A stretch of DNA of 64,000 nucleotides from RUG12461 sp045657665 (lineage in GTDB: Bacteria > Bacillota > Clostridia > Lachnospirales > Lachnospiraceae), in the NCBI GenBank assembly GCA_045657665.1, contig JAZOTN010000018.1:1-64000 (forward strand), given 5' to 3'. The notes beneath the pieces are model-generated. The model worked only from the letters and a program-made list of their open reading frames with translations, searched no databases and was not told the DNA's origin. Below are positions 1-7,867 of the stretch, in pieces; the first letter of the stretch is position 1; each line of letters starts with the position of its first letter. Made by a program: the position numbers and the translations under genes.

Positions 1-252
1 TTAAGTACATGGATCAAAATAGTGTTTACGGTTCTGGTCAGTATAACGATTCTGAACGGTATCTGTGGTGTTATTATCTGCCATTTTGAAAAGCCGGTCT
101 GGAATCGTCATCGGCTCGTGACGGGAATGGTGTTGTCAGTAGCATGTGCAGCGGTATTTATTCTGACAAGACAGCCCTATGCGGGCATCATTTGTCTGGC
201 TATTCTGGTCGTGAAGGGATTGCTGATTGGAAAGGGGAAGAGTTTGATATGA
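1..252 (+). CDS. Small hydrophobic membrane protein, 5' end probably cut by window
   Basis: The frame is open from base 1, and the first possible internal start (GTG at 22) has no ribosome binding site, so the gene probably begins outside the window. The visible 83 residues contain about three hydrophobic segments separated by a short basic loop (WNRHR), which suggests an integral membrane protein. I do not recognise the family. Its stop overlaps the start of the next gene (ATGA), implying translational coupling with the acetyltransferase downstream. Confidence 0.5.
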   Translation, partial: LSTWIKIVFTVLVSITILNGICGVIICHFEKPVWNRHRLVTGMVLSVACAAVFILTRQPYAGIICLAILVVKGLLIGKGKSLI

Positions 253-869
253 ATGATTATACAATTCGTTTGGAAAATAAGAAGGATTACAGAGAAGTTG
301 AAAATCTGGTCAGAGAGTCATTCTGGAACGTGTATAAACCTGGATGTGCTGAGCATTATGTGATCCATGTGCTCAGGGATGATCCGGCATTTGTTCCGGA
401 GCTTGATTTTGTTATGGAGCAGGATGGGATGCTGATCGGACAGAATATGTTCATGAAGACAATCATCGAAGCAGATGATGGAAGGACGGTTGATGTTCTT
501 ACGATGGGACCGATCGGCATTACCCCGAAGCTGAAGCGTAAGGGATATGGAAAAGCTATGCTGGACCATTCGCTGGAGAAGGCTTCGGAGATGGGGTTCG
601 GTGCCGTGCTGTTTGAGGGAAATATCAATTTCTATAGCAAATGCGGATTTACCTTCGCAAGAGAGTTCGGTATACGATATCATGATCTGCCTGAAGGAGA
701 GGATGATTCCTTTTTTCTGTGCAGAGAGTTGATTCCAGGGTATCTCGATGGTATCACAGGAGTGTATCAGACACCGAATGGATACTATGTGAAGGATGAA
801 GATGTGGAGGAGTTTGACAAGGGATTCCCGCCTAAGGAAAAGCTGAAGCTTCCGGGGCAAATATTCTAA
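249..869 (+). CDS. GNAT family N-acetyltransferase
   Basis: A 206-residue GNAT fold protein that should transfer an acetyl group from acetyl-CoA to an unknown amine. The acetyl-CoA pyrophosphate loop is visible as RKGYGK at about residues 97-102, followed by the usual helix, and a late NINFYSKCGF segment fits the C-terminal GNAT motif (YxxxGF). The longer frame reaching upstream to 144 overlaps the previous gene, so the ATG at 249 is chosen; it overlaps the upstream stop by four bases and has a purine-rich AAAGGGGAAG in front. The C-terminal 50 residues lie beyond the core fold. Substrate cannot be told from sequence. Confidence 0.8.
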   Translation: MNDYTIRLENKKDYREVENLVRESFWNVYKPGCAEHYVIHVLRDDPAFVPELDFVMEQDGMLIGQNMFMKTIIEADDGRTVDVLTMGPIGITPKLKRKGYGKAMLDHSLEKASEMGFGAVLFEGNINFYSKCGFTFAREFGIRYHDLPEGEDDSFFLCRELIPGYLDGITGVYQTPNGYYVKDEDVEEFDKGFPPKEKLKLPGQIF

Positions 870-989
870 ACAAAAAAGCTGCCGGTAGAGAGACTATATG
901 AATAATGTGGCTGATAGAGAATTAAGAAGAAAAATCCGAATGCATTTTGTCGGATAAGAGCGGACAAAACAGGGAATGAGGGAAATAAG

Positions 990-1157
990 ATGGTAAGAAG
1001 GGCGGTTTCAGAGGATATTCCAAGGATAATGGATCTTTTGATACAGGTTGATATGGTTCATCATACAGGGCGGCCGGACATTTTTAAAGGACCGGCGACA
1101 AAATACAGTGAAGAGCAGCTTCAAGAGATCCTTCAGGATGACAGTATGCCGGTTTAA
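990..1157 (+). pseudogene. GNAT acetyltransferase remnant (N-terminal part only)
   Basis: A 55-codon frame beginning with the typical GNAT opening VRRAVSEDIPRIMDLL, continuing with a substrate-side helix and then stopping before any acetyl-CoA binding motif. A full protein of this family is about 150 residues, so roughly two thirds is missing. No insertion sequence or frameshifted continuation was found downstream; the rest seems to have been deleted. Translation may still occur but no acetyltransferase activity is expected. Confidence 0.6.
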
Positions 1158-1172
1158 GGTATTGATTACTAT

Positions 1173-1200
1173 TTGATAAAATCGGAAATGGTAGTAAAAT
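1173..1200 (+). promoter_or_regulatory. Sigma-70 type promoter for the binding protein/diguanylate cyclase pair
   Basis: TTGATA at 1173-1178 and TAAAAT at 1195-1200 are separated by 16 bases. The start codon at 1227 follows a good ribosome binding site (GGAGG at 1215-1219). It would drive the 1227 and 2333 genes. Confidence 0.5.
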
Positions 1201-1226
1201 ACATTTGTTAACCGGAGGTATAACGG

Positions 1227-2336
1227 ATGAAGACTTATTGTGGAAGGATCAGTATCGCATTGATCGCCCTTTTATCGGTTTTTTCTTTCACTTCCTGCTC
1301 TGCGGTTTCTTCAGATATGCAGGCATCGGATGAGGCCACGACAGAGAAAGGGGAGGGGTCATCTGGCACCGAAGTCAACGATTCCGTGAGCAGTGCCGTG
1401 GACTTTGATCATGAGCTGGATTCCTATGAGCCTAAGAAAGATCATTATAATTTCTATTTCACATACAAGACTGTTCACCCCTGGTGGGATGCCGTGGCTC
1501 TGGGAATGGAAGACGCTCAGCGGCAATATCTTGATAAGGGCATCACGATCACATATGAATATTTAGCGCCGGAATCGGCATCAGCCGATGATCAGACCAA
1601 GAGACTGCTTGCGGCGGAAAAAGAGGGGGATTACGATGTCATCGGTGTTGATGTTGCCGATGAGGAGATCATCTCTCCAATCCTTGATAAAATGTCGGAT
1701 GACGGTGTGAAGGTCATGACGTTTTCAAGTTCCGATGCATCAGACGGATGCAAAAGGATCGCTTATGTCGGGAATACACATAACTATGAAGACGGTGTGG
1801 ACCTGACGGAGGCCTTGTGCAAAAAACTCAACTATCAGGGAAAGGTAGCGATCCTTGTAGGAAACGTCGGTGCTCCCTGCCATGAAGACAGGGCAAGAGG
1901 TGCAAAAGACACGATCGACAAGTATCCCGACATGGAGATCGTTGCCACGGAATATGACATGGATTCCGTAGATCTGGCCTATGATCTGACGCTTCAGATC
2001 CTTCAGGATCATCCCGATCTTGACGGGATCATTTGCTGCAATATGAGTAATCCCGTAGGCGCCGCCAGAGCGATCACCGAGAAGGGAAGCGATGCAGTCA
2101 TCGTTGGCATGGATCATGACCAGGAGGCACTGCATGATCTGAAGGACGGTGTCATCTATTGTCTTGGCGTGCAGGACTGTTATTCGATCGGGTTTGATAC
2201 CCTTCAGATCGCAGTTATGATCGCAGACGGTAATCAACCGGGAGAGCTGTTTAAAGAAAAGACCGACGAGAATACAACAATCATCTATCAGGAGGATGCG
2301 CCTATCATGCTTTCTCTGCTATACGGTGACGAATGA
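1227..2336 (+). CDS. Sugar-type substrate-binding lipoprotein (Peripla_BP_4 / RbsB-like)
   Basis: 369 residues. The N-terminus has a basic start, a hydrophobic stretch and a Cys at residue 24 in FTSC, an acceptable but unusual lipobox, so it is predicted to be a lipid-anchored protein outside the membrane. After an acidic, Ser/Thr-rich linker (about residues 25-60) comes a two-lobed periplasmic binding fold of the ribose/galactose type: an opening strand with TVHPWWDAVALGMEDA, the inter-lobe GVDVAD strand, the GAPCHEDRARG helix and a DGIICCNMSNPVGAARA segment. There are no ABC transporter genes next to it; instead it overlaps by four bases a membrane diguanylate cyclase. The likely job is ligand sensing for that cyclase, not transport. 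Ligand is unknown. Confidence 0.8.
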   Translation: MKTYCGRISIALIALLSVFSFTSCSAVSSDMQASDEATTEKGEGSSGTEVNDSVSSAVDFDHELDSYEPKKDHYNFYFTYKTVHPWWDAVALGMEDAQRQYLDKGITITYEYLAPESASADDQTKRLLAAEKEGDYDVIGVDVADEEIISPILDKMSDDGVKVMTFSSSDASDGCKRIAYVGNTHNYEDGVDLTEALCKKLNYQGKVAILVGNVGAPCHEDRARGAKDTIDKYPDMEIVATEYDMDSVDLAYDLTLQILQDHPDLDGIICCNMSNPVGAARAITEKGSDAVIVGMDHDQEALHDLKDGVIYCLGVQDCYSIGFDTLQIAVMIADGNQPGELFKEKTDENTTIIYQEDAPIMLSLLYGDE

Positions 2337-3832
2337 TGAAGAAACGGATCACAAGAAAAACGATCATTCTTACAGCGATCATAGGCGGTATCCTGGTGAT
2401 GCTGGCGGTCATCGGCAATACCATTGTATCATTCAGACAGATGATGACAGCAACCGATGATGCGGTTTCCGAAGTGAGCTCCTTCTATCTGGAGGCAATG
2501 GCGGATCAACGCGCGAAAACGATCGCGAATCTGGTAGACAGTAACTTTGATCATATGGAAAAGGCTGTCGAGTTTCTCAAAGATCAGGGGATAGAAACCG
2601 ATCAAGAGCTCCGTGATACGCTGGGAAGCATCAGATCTTTACTATCTCTTGACGGTTTTGCGCTCGTAGATGAAGATAACATCGTCCACAAACAGTATAC
2701 GACCTACACAGGCGGCAGCAGACATGCTTTCCTCTCTGAGGAAGAGATGGACGACAGAGATGTCAGCACATTTTCGACCTACGGCTCTACCAAGGAGGTA
2801 TGTCTGGCTGCTCCAACCCCGGATCTTAAGATCGCCGGAAAACCATATAAGGCGAGTTTTGTTCAATTCGATATCAAGGAGATCGTAGATCTTCTGGCAT
2901 TTGATGACGAAGGCAGAACCTATTTCGGGTTGTACAGCAAGAATGGAGAGAATCTCTCAGGTACGGAGCTGGGATCCTATATCGCAAAGAACAATCTTTT
3001 TGACTCTATAAAGCAAATCATTCCCGAAAATGAATGGAATACAATGCGTGAGAATTTCTCGAATGCCGTTGAAGGAAGCATCTCTTTTACCGGCAACGGT
3101 GTCGTTGAGACCTTGTGCTATGTTCCGGTAGAAAATACAGATTGGATGATGACTGCGCTGATCACTGAGAGCGTCATACATAACAGACTCCAGGGCATCA
3201 GGGAAAAAAGCCAGACATTGAGCATCTATCAGATCATCTTCATTCTGGTCATCGCGATCATCTTTTCCTTGATCATTTTCCTGATGTTAAAAGATCTGTC
3301 CAAGAAGGATCTTGAAGCGGAAAAAGAGAACACAAGGACTTTCCGTCATATGGCGAATACGGACTCCATGACGGGTGTAAAAAACAAACACGCATACTCT
3401 GATGCCGAGGCATATCTGAATCAGATGATCGACGATGGTCAGATCGAAAAGCTGGGGATCGTCGTATGTGATATCAACGGGCTGAAGCAGGTCAATGATA
3501 CGCTCGGACATGCAGCCGGAGATAAACTGATCCAGGACGCAAGCGCCATGATCTGCAAGTATTTCACCCATGGAGCGGTCTATCGGATCGGCGGGGATGA
3601 ATTCACAGTCATTCTTCAGGAGAAGGGCTATGATACGATGTCGCAAGTCATAGATGAGTTCAATCGTGAAGTGGAAGGGAATATCGAGAAGAACGAAGTC
3701 GTGATTTCGATCGGCTATTCCACGCTGACACCGGAAGATCAGCTTGTACACGATGTGTTTGAAAGAGCTGATCAGATGATGTATCAGCGCAAGCAGCAGT
3801 TGAAAGCCATGGGAGCGGCAACCAGGTCGTAG
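2333..3832 (+). CDS. Membrane diguanylate cyclase with extracytoplasmic Cache-like sensor and GGDEF domain
   Basis: 499 residues. Transmembrane helix at about 9-32, an extracytoplasmic region of about 260 residues resembling a dCache sensor, a second helix at about 298-319, and a cytoplasmic GGDEF domain from about 340. The active-site motif GGDEF is intact at 420-424, preceded by the substrate loop DINGLKQVNDTLGHAAGD, so cyclic di-GMP synthesis from GTP is expected. The RxxD inhibitory site normally five residues before GGDEF is absent (FTHG there), so feedback inhibition through that site is unlikely. Start overlaps the stop of the binding lipoprotein by four bases, arguing for a two-component sensing unit in which the lipoprotein presents a ligand to the sensor domain. 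Confidence 0.88.
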   Translation: MMKKRITRKTIILTAIIGGILVMLAVIGNTIVSFRQMMTATDDAVSEVSSFYLEAMADQRAKTIANLVDSNFDHMEKAVEFLKDQGIETDQELRDTLGSIRSLLSLDGFALVDEDNIVHKQYTTYTGGSRHAFLSEEEMDDRDVSTFSTYGSTKEVCLAAPTPDLKIAGKPYKASFVQFDIKEIVDLLAFDDEGRTYFGLYSKNGENLSGTELGSYIAKNNLFDSIKQIIPENEWNTMRENFSNAVEGSISFTGNGVVETLCYVPVENTDWMMTALITESVIHNRLQGIREKSQTLSIYQIIFILVIAIIFSLIIFLMLKDLSKKDLEAEKENTRTFRHMANTDSMTGVKNKHAYSDAEAYLNQMIDDGQIEKLGIVVCDINGLKQVNDTLGHAAGDKLIQDASAMICKYFTHGAVYRIGGDEFTVILQEKGYDTMSQVIDEFNREVEGNIEKNEVVISIGYSTLTPEDQLVHDVFERADQMMYQRKQQLKAMGAATRS

Positions 3833-3868
3833 GGTGTTCGGAAAGGACAGCATCCGGAGGGATAGCAA

Positions 3869-4474
3869 ATGAAAATAGCGGTTTTTTCCGATGTGCACGG
3901 AAATCTAAACGCGTTGCGGGGTGTTCTTAAGCAGATCAAAGAGAAGAATGCGGACCGGATTGTCTTCCTGGGAGATATCTTTCAGCGGGGAAACGAGGAA
4001 AAGGAATGCCTAAAGCTTCTAATGGACAGTGAAGTTACCTGTCTGAAAGGCAACTGTGAGCTTTATGTGGAACACGGCGTGGACGTTGACCCGGATGTGG
4101 AGTATCTGCGGGAATATTATGATGCGGCCAGGAAAAAGCTGACAGATGAGCAGCTGCAGTTTATCAGCGAAATGCCGCTGTTTTATGAGATGGATTGCCA
4201 TGGCCGGAAGCTGTTCTTTGCACATTTTCTGTTTTTGGATGTGAACCGGCCGTATCCGTTTTTGCAGTTGGCAGACCTGAAAAACGGGATCTTTGATGAA
4301 GTATGCGAGACCGAAACCGTTACAAAATACGATCTGGTAGTGATCGGGCACTCCCATAAGAACTTTGTAAAAGGGAACGTGGTTTCTGTTTCGGCTGCAG
4401 GGCTCGAAGGGGCGTCCTATCTTCTGATTGAGGCAGATGAGGAAAATATGAGGTTTGAGCATATTTCTATTTAG
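3869..4474 (+). CDS. Calcineurin-like metallophosphoesterase (YfcE/MJ0936-like)
   Basis: 201 residues with the metallophosphatase signature in order: FSDVHGN (D and H metal ligands, residues 6-12), LGDIFQRG, KGNCE in place of the usual GNHD, and GHSHKNF near the C-terminus. Such proteins hydrolyse phosphodiesters or phosphomonoesters with two metal ions; the replacement of GNHD by GNCE is seen in the short YfcE-like group. Ribosome binding site GGAGGG lies nine bases before the ATG. Natural substrate is unknown. Confidence 0.8.
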   Translation: MKIAVFSDVHGNLNALRGVLKQIKEKNADRIVFLGDIFQRGNEEKECLKLLMDSEVTCLKGNCELYVEHGVDVDPDVEYLREYYDAARKKLTDEQLQFISEMPLFYEMDCHGRKLFFAHFLFLDVNRPYPFLQLADLKNGIFDEVCETETVTKYDLVVIGHSHKNFVKGNVVSVSAAGLEGASYLLIEADEENMRFEHISI

Positions 4475-4487
4475 CATTTCTCACATT

Positions 4488-4602
4488 CTTCCGATCGAAA
4501 ACCACGCAAACTTCCGATTCAAAACATCATATTCTTCCGATTGAAAAACTCACATTCTTCCGACCTAAAATTGATTTTTCTTCCGATTTGATGTATAATG
4601 CC
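4488..4602 (+). repeat. Five 23-bp iterons (CTTCCGAT) upstream of and overlapping a promoter
   Basis: CTTCCGAT or CTTCCGAC occurs at 4488, 4511, 4534, 4557 and 4580: five copies with a constant period of exactly 23 bases. Beyond the octamer the units share an A-rich stretch (units 1-4 continue with two variable bases then AAAA) and often CATATT/CACATT before the next octamer. The last unit lies in the promoter spacer. A 23-base period is about 2.2 helical turns. Regularity of this kind fits cooperative binding of a protein; the downstream ATPase is the obvious candidate for autoregulation, which is inference. Confidence 0.85.
4571..4599 (+). promoter_or_regulatory. Promoter of the DUF4143 ATPase, embedded in the iterons
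   Basis: TTGATT at 4571-4576 and TATAAT at 4594-4599 with a 17-base spacer. The fifth CTTCCGAT iteron (4580-4587) sits inside the spacer, so occupancy of the iterons would block RNA polymerase. Confidence 0.7.
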
Positions 4603-4630
4603 TTAAAAATAGGGAATTACGGGTGCAAGC

Positions 4631-5926
4631 ATGAGCGAGAAGGAATATATCAATCGAATATTTGACAGAATCGTAGAGTTCACCCTTAAGAGTAAGGGTG
4701 CTTTGGTGATAGTGGGCCCAAAATGGTGCGGCAAATCGACTACGGCAAAGAGATATGCGAAAACGGTTATCGATCTGATGCCGCTGGAATCAAGAAATGA
4801 ATTTATCGAATTGGCAAAGATATCTCCGACAAACTTTCTGAATTATGGACCTAAGCCGATCTTAGTGGATGAGTGGCAGCACGTATCCTTCATATGGGAT
4901 CAAGTAAAATATGAGGTCGACAAAACCGCGGAGTTCGGACAGTATGTCCTCACGGGAAGCGTGACGGATAAGACCCGGACAGATCTGGAGGATGAAAGCA
5001 GCAGGCATACAGGGAATGGCAGGATCATACGAAAGATGATGCGCACGATGTCTCTTTATGAAACGGGAGACAGTAACGGTGCCGTATCATTGCAGGATCT
5101 GAAAAACGGTAAGTTTTCCCAGGCAATGTCAAAAAAAGACATCAATGATTATGCCTATTATGTATGCAGAGGGGGCTGGCCGGTCGCAATAGGCAAGGAC
5201 AGGGATGTATCACTGGCGCAGGCAAGGGATTATTACGAAGTAGTTGTGACAGATGATATCTTTTCTTTGAAAGACATACCGCTGAAGAAGGATGAGCAAA
5301 AAGCACGGAAGCTCATGCGCTCCTATGCCAGAAATGTTTCCATAGCTGCGGCTGATACGACGCTTCTGAAGGATTGCAGTGGAAGCGATGAAACCTTTGA
5401 CAAGGATGTATTTGCCAAATACCTGAATGCACTCAGGAATCTGTATGTAATAGAGGAACTTCCGGCGTGGAATCCGAACCTCAGAAGTCAGACAGCGATC
5501 AGAACAAAGGAGACGAGGCATTTTACGGATCCGTCGATCGGCGCTGCTGCGCTTGGTATCACTCCGGAGGGAGTGTTTAAGGATATTACAACCTTTGGAC
5601 TGCTATTTGAATCTCTGGTGGTACATGATCTCAGAGTATATGCGGATGCGATAGGAGCCCGTGTTTACAAATACCGTGATTCGAAAAAACGCGAGGCAGA
5701 TGCGGTGCTTCAGTTTGCTGACGGCTCCTGGGCATTGATAGAAGTCAAGCTTGGCGGAGAAGACGATATCCAGAAAGCGGCCGAAAACCTGATCAAAATC
5801 GCGGATGACATCGACCGTGAAAGGACAGGAAAACCGGCGTTCCTGATGGTAGTCACGAAGAATAAGGTGGCATACCAGATGGAGAATGGGGTTTACGTTG
5901 TGCCATTGTGTTGCCTAAAAGACTGA
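4631..5926 (+). CDS. AAA-type ATPase with DUF4143 C-terminal domain
   Basis: 431 residues. Walker A is GPKWCGKST at 29-37 and Walker B PILVDEW at 76-82, with TGS sensor-like residues following. The C-terminal half matches the DUF4143 type: a helical/winged-helix middle and an end with a nuclease-like fold core (READAVLQF ... ALIEVKLG, about residues 353-376). The family is widespread in gut Clostridia and its function is not established. Upstream lies an array of five 23-bp iterons overlapping the promoter, suggesting self-regulated expression. It is monocistronic or read through into the small Cys-rich genes 30 bases downstream. Confidence 0.85.
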   Translation: MSEKEYINRIFDRIVEFTLKSKGALVIVGPKWCGKSTTAKRYAKTVIDLMPLESRNEFIELAKISPTNFLNYGPKPILVDEWQHVSFIWDQVKYEVDKTAEFGQYVLTGSVTDKTRTDLEDESSRHTGNGRIIRKMMRTMSLYETGDSNGAVSLQDLKNGKFSQAMSKKDINDYAYYVCRGGWPVAIGKDRDVSLAQARDYYEVVVTDDIFSLKDIPLKKDEQKARKLMRSYARNVSIAAADTTLLKDCSGSDETFDKDVFAKYLNALRNLYVIEELPAWNPNLRSQTAIRTKETRHFTDPSIGAAALGITPEGVFKDITTFGLLFESLVVHDLRVYADAIGARVYKYRDSKKREADAVLQFADGSWALIEVKLGGEDDIQKAAENLIKIADDIDRERTGKPAFLMVVTKNKVAYQMENGVYVVPLCCLKD

Positions 5927-5956
5927 AAAAACATCTCAATACCACGGAGGTATCAT

Positions 5957-6178
5957 ATGAAATCAATTCTGGTCAAAGATACAACCAGAGAAGAACGAGA
6001 ACAGATCATCAAAAATTCGTTAGATTGCGGCGGTGGGTGCGAAAACTGCTCTTCCTGTTGGCTCGGAGGCGGAAGTCCGTGGGATATCTACCAGGACTAT
6101 ATCGACGGAAAACGTGAGATAAAAGAGATCAACGCCGGTTATATGGAGCAGTATCGCCAGGACAGACAGATCAAGTGA
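5957..6178 (+). CDS. Small Cys-rich protein, paralogue 1
   Basis: 73 residues, not recognised as a named family. A cluster CGGGCENCSSC gives the spacing C-x3-C-x2-C-x2-C, followed by a Gly-rich turn and the segment PWDIYQDYIDGKREIKEI. The same layout is present in the next gene (C-x3-C-x2-C-x2-C then P-x3-Y-x-DYI-x-G), and both begin with an EER-x3-IK stretch, so the two are tandem paralogues. Four closely spaced cysteines suggest a bound metal or an iron-sulfur cluster. Good GGAGG ribosome binding site. Confidence 0.65.
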   Translation: MKSILVKDTTREEREQIIKNSLDCGGGCENCSSCWLGGGSPWDIYQDYIDGKREIKEINAGYMEQYRQDRQIK

Positions 6179-6189
6179 GGTGGCGAAGG

Positions 6190-6387
6190 ATGATGACTGC
6201 GCCCGATATAAGGAATTCTTCTGTGGAAGAGAGACGAACGTTTATTAAGAGTAAGTATCCATGCATTGCCGATTGTGATATGTGCGGATTATGCAAGGTA
6301 TTTCATGGCAAGGATCCCGAGATGGCATACAATGATTATATTCTTGGGAACCGTTCTTTTGATGAGGTATCCGGAGATTACAGATAA
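6190..6387 (+). CDS. Small Cys-rich protein, paralogue 2
   Basis: 65 residues. Shares with the preceding gene the EER...IK opening, the C-x3-C-x2-C-x2-C cluster (CIADCDMCGLC) and the PEMAYNDYILGNRSFDEV block. ATG at 6190 is preferred over a GTG at 6175 because GAGGTGG at 6177-6183 is at proper distance. Function unknown. It precedes a truncated TtcA-like gene; a role in iron-sulfur dependent tRNA thiolation would be a guess only. Confidence 0.6.
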   Translation: MMTAPDIRNSSVEERRTFIKSKYPCIADCDMCGLCKVFHGKDPEMAYNDYILGNRSFDEVSGDYR

Positions 6388-6420
6388 GATCAGAGAATTG
6401 GAACGAAAGAGTTACGAAAG

Positions 6421-6903
6421 ATGAGTATCAAGAGTCAGGCGGATCAGGAAGAAAAACAAAAACGCGCAGAAGGAAGCATTCAGAAAAAATTTCACAAGCA
6501 GCTTTTTTCGCCTTTTGCAAAGGCCTGCAAAATGTATCAGCTGATCGAAGAAGGAGACCATATTGCCGTGTGCATGTCCGGTGGGAAGGATTCCATGCTC
6601 ATGGCAAAGCTTTTTCAGGAGATCCAGCGGCACAGACAAGTGGAGTTTGCGCTGACATTTCTTGTGATGGATCCCGGTTACAACAAGGAAAACAGAGCAC
6701 TGATCGAAAGCAATGCAAGAGCGCTGGGGATTCCGGTCACGATTTTTGAGAGCACGATCTTTGATGCGGTCGATACGATCGATAAAAATCCATGCTATCT
6801 TTGCGCGCGGATGAGGCGCGGGTATTTATACAGCAAGGCGAAGGAGCTTGGGTGTAACAAGATTGCGCTCGGCCATCACTACGATGATGTGAAAGGGGAT
6901 TGA
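6421..6903 (+). pseudogene. TtcA-like tRNA 2-thiocytidine synthase, truncated at the C-terminus
   Basis: 160 codons matching the N-terminal half of TtcA/ATPPase enzymes. The PP-loop SGGKDS is at residues 54-59, a CYLCARMRRG block with its CxxC pair follows, and the family hallmark GHHYDD is present at about 152-157. The frame then ends after VKGD, whereas a full enzyme continues for about 100-130 residues with the second Cys pair region and the tRNA-contact part. The next gene starts two bases after the stop, so the C-terminal part was removed by deletion. Enzymatic function is doubtful. Confidence 0.75.
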
Positions 6904-6904
6904 G

Positions 6905-7360
6905 ATGGAAATTGTATCCGCCCATGAGAGCGATTTTGATACGGTAAGAGTGATCACACAGACCACGATCAGGCAGATTTATCCGAGGTATTATCCTGCC
7001 GGTGCGGTGAATTTTTTTTCAAACCATCATTCAGATGCGCATATATGCGAGGATATTGGCGCAGGACAGGTGTACATCCTGAACGATGGCGGCGTCTCGG
7101 TCGGTACGGTGACGATCGTGGAAGACAATATCAATCGCCTTTTTATCCTTCCGGAATATCAGCATAAGGGTTATGGAAAGGCCTTGCTGGATTTTGCGGA
7201 GGGAAAGATATTGGAATCCTATGATCATGTGCAGATCGACGCGTCTTTTCCGGCGAAGCGGATCTATCTGATGCGGGGCTATCAAGAGATTGAGTATCAT
7301 ATGATCGAAACAGAGAACGGAGACTATCTCTGCTTTGATATCATGAGACGGGAAAAATGA
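6905..7360 (+). CDS. GNAT family N-acetyltransferase
   Basis: 151 residues. The acetyl-CoA loop reads QHKGYGK at about residues 87-93 within ILPEYQHKGYGKALLDFAE, a textbook motif A. The C-terminal segment RIYLMRGYQEIEYHMIE is the usual end of the fold. Substrate is unknown. The start follows the stop of the truncated TtcA-like gene by one base and the stop overlaps the next GNAT gene by four bases, so these are translated together. Confidence 0.82.
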   Translation: MEIVSAHESDFDTVRVITQTTIRQIYPRYYPAGAVNFFSNHHSDAHICEDIGAGQVYILNDGGVSVGTVTIVEDNINRLFILPEYQHKGYGKALLDFAEGKILESYDHVQIDASFPAKRIYLMRGYQEIEYHMIETENGDYLCFDIMRREK

Positions 7361-7821
7361 GAGTCATCAACTATTTTGAAAGCGATCGCACAGACCATTG
7401 GCTGAGTGAGATCAGAAGGGGCGACTGGAGCGCGGCAGGCTTTTTATATGAGCTTCTGCGTAAAGGAACCTTCTTTGAAGCCACGGGGGAAGATTCCAAG
7501 GTTCTGTTATTAACGGACGGCGATGAACTGATCTCATTTTGCACCTATGCAAAAAAAGATGATATCCAGCCCACGGACCTTTCGCCATGGATGGGCTTTG
7601 TATATACATTTCCGGAACATAGAGGACATCGCTATATCGGGCTTTTGATGGATGAAGTGGAGCGGCTTGCGAAAACAGAAGGCGTTTCCGAGGTTTATAT
7701 TTCAACAGATCATGTCGGTTTATACGAAAAATATGGCTGTGAGTTCAAAGCCGAAATGAAAGATATGGCCGGGGAAATCTCCAGAGTTTATGTGAAAAGG
7801 ATTGGCGATTCTAACTCATGA
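7357..7821 (+). CDS. GNAT family N-acetyltransferase
   Basis: 154 residues, overlapping the previous GNAT by ATGA. Motif A is divergent: FPEHRGHRYIGLLMDEVERLA has H-R-Y-I-G where R/Q-x-x-G-x-G/A is usual, though the strand-loop-helix pattern is kept. The end (EVYISTDHVGLYEKYGCEF) is a standard GNAT C-terminus. Substrate unknown; the two adjacent GNATs are not close paralogues. Confidence 0.78.
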   Translation: MRVINYFESDRTDHWLSEIRRGDWSAAGFLYELLRKGTFFEATGEDSKVLLLTDGDELISFCTYAKKDDIQPTDLSPWMGFVYTFPEHRGHRYIGLLMDEVERLAKTEGVSEVYISTDHVGLYEKYGCEFKAEMKDMAGEISRVYVKRIGDSNS

Positions 7822-7867
7822 GGCATGAAATGGACATTCAGGCAAGACCTGACGGAAGGGTAAAAAG

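Noticed and set aside
4488..4602. Regular repeats that could be taken for a CRISPR array
   Set aside because: Only an octamer is strictly conserved and the unit is 23 bp; there are no spacers of typical length and no cas genes.
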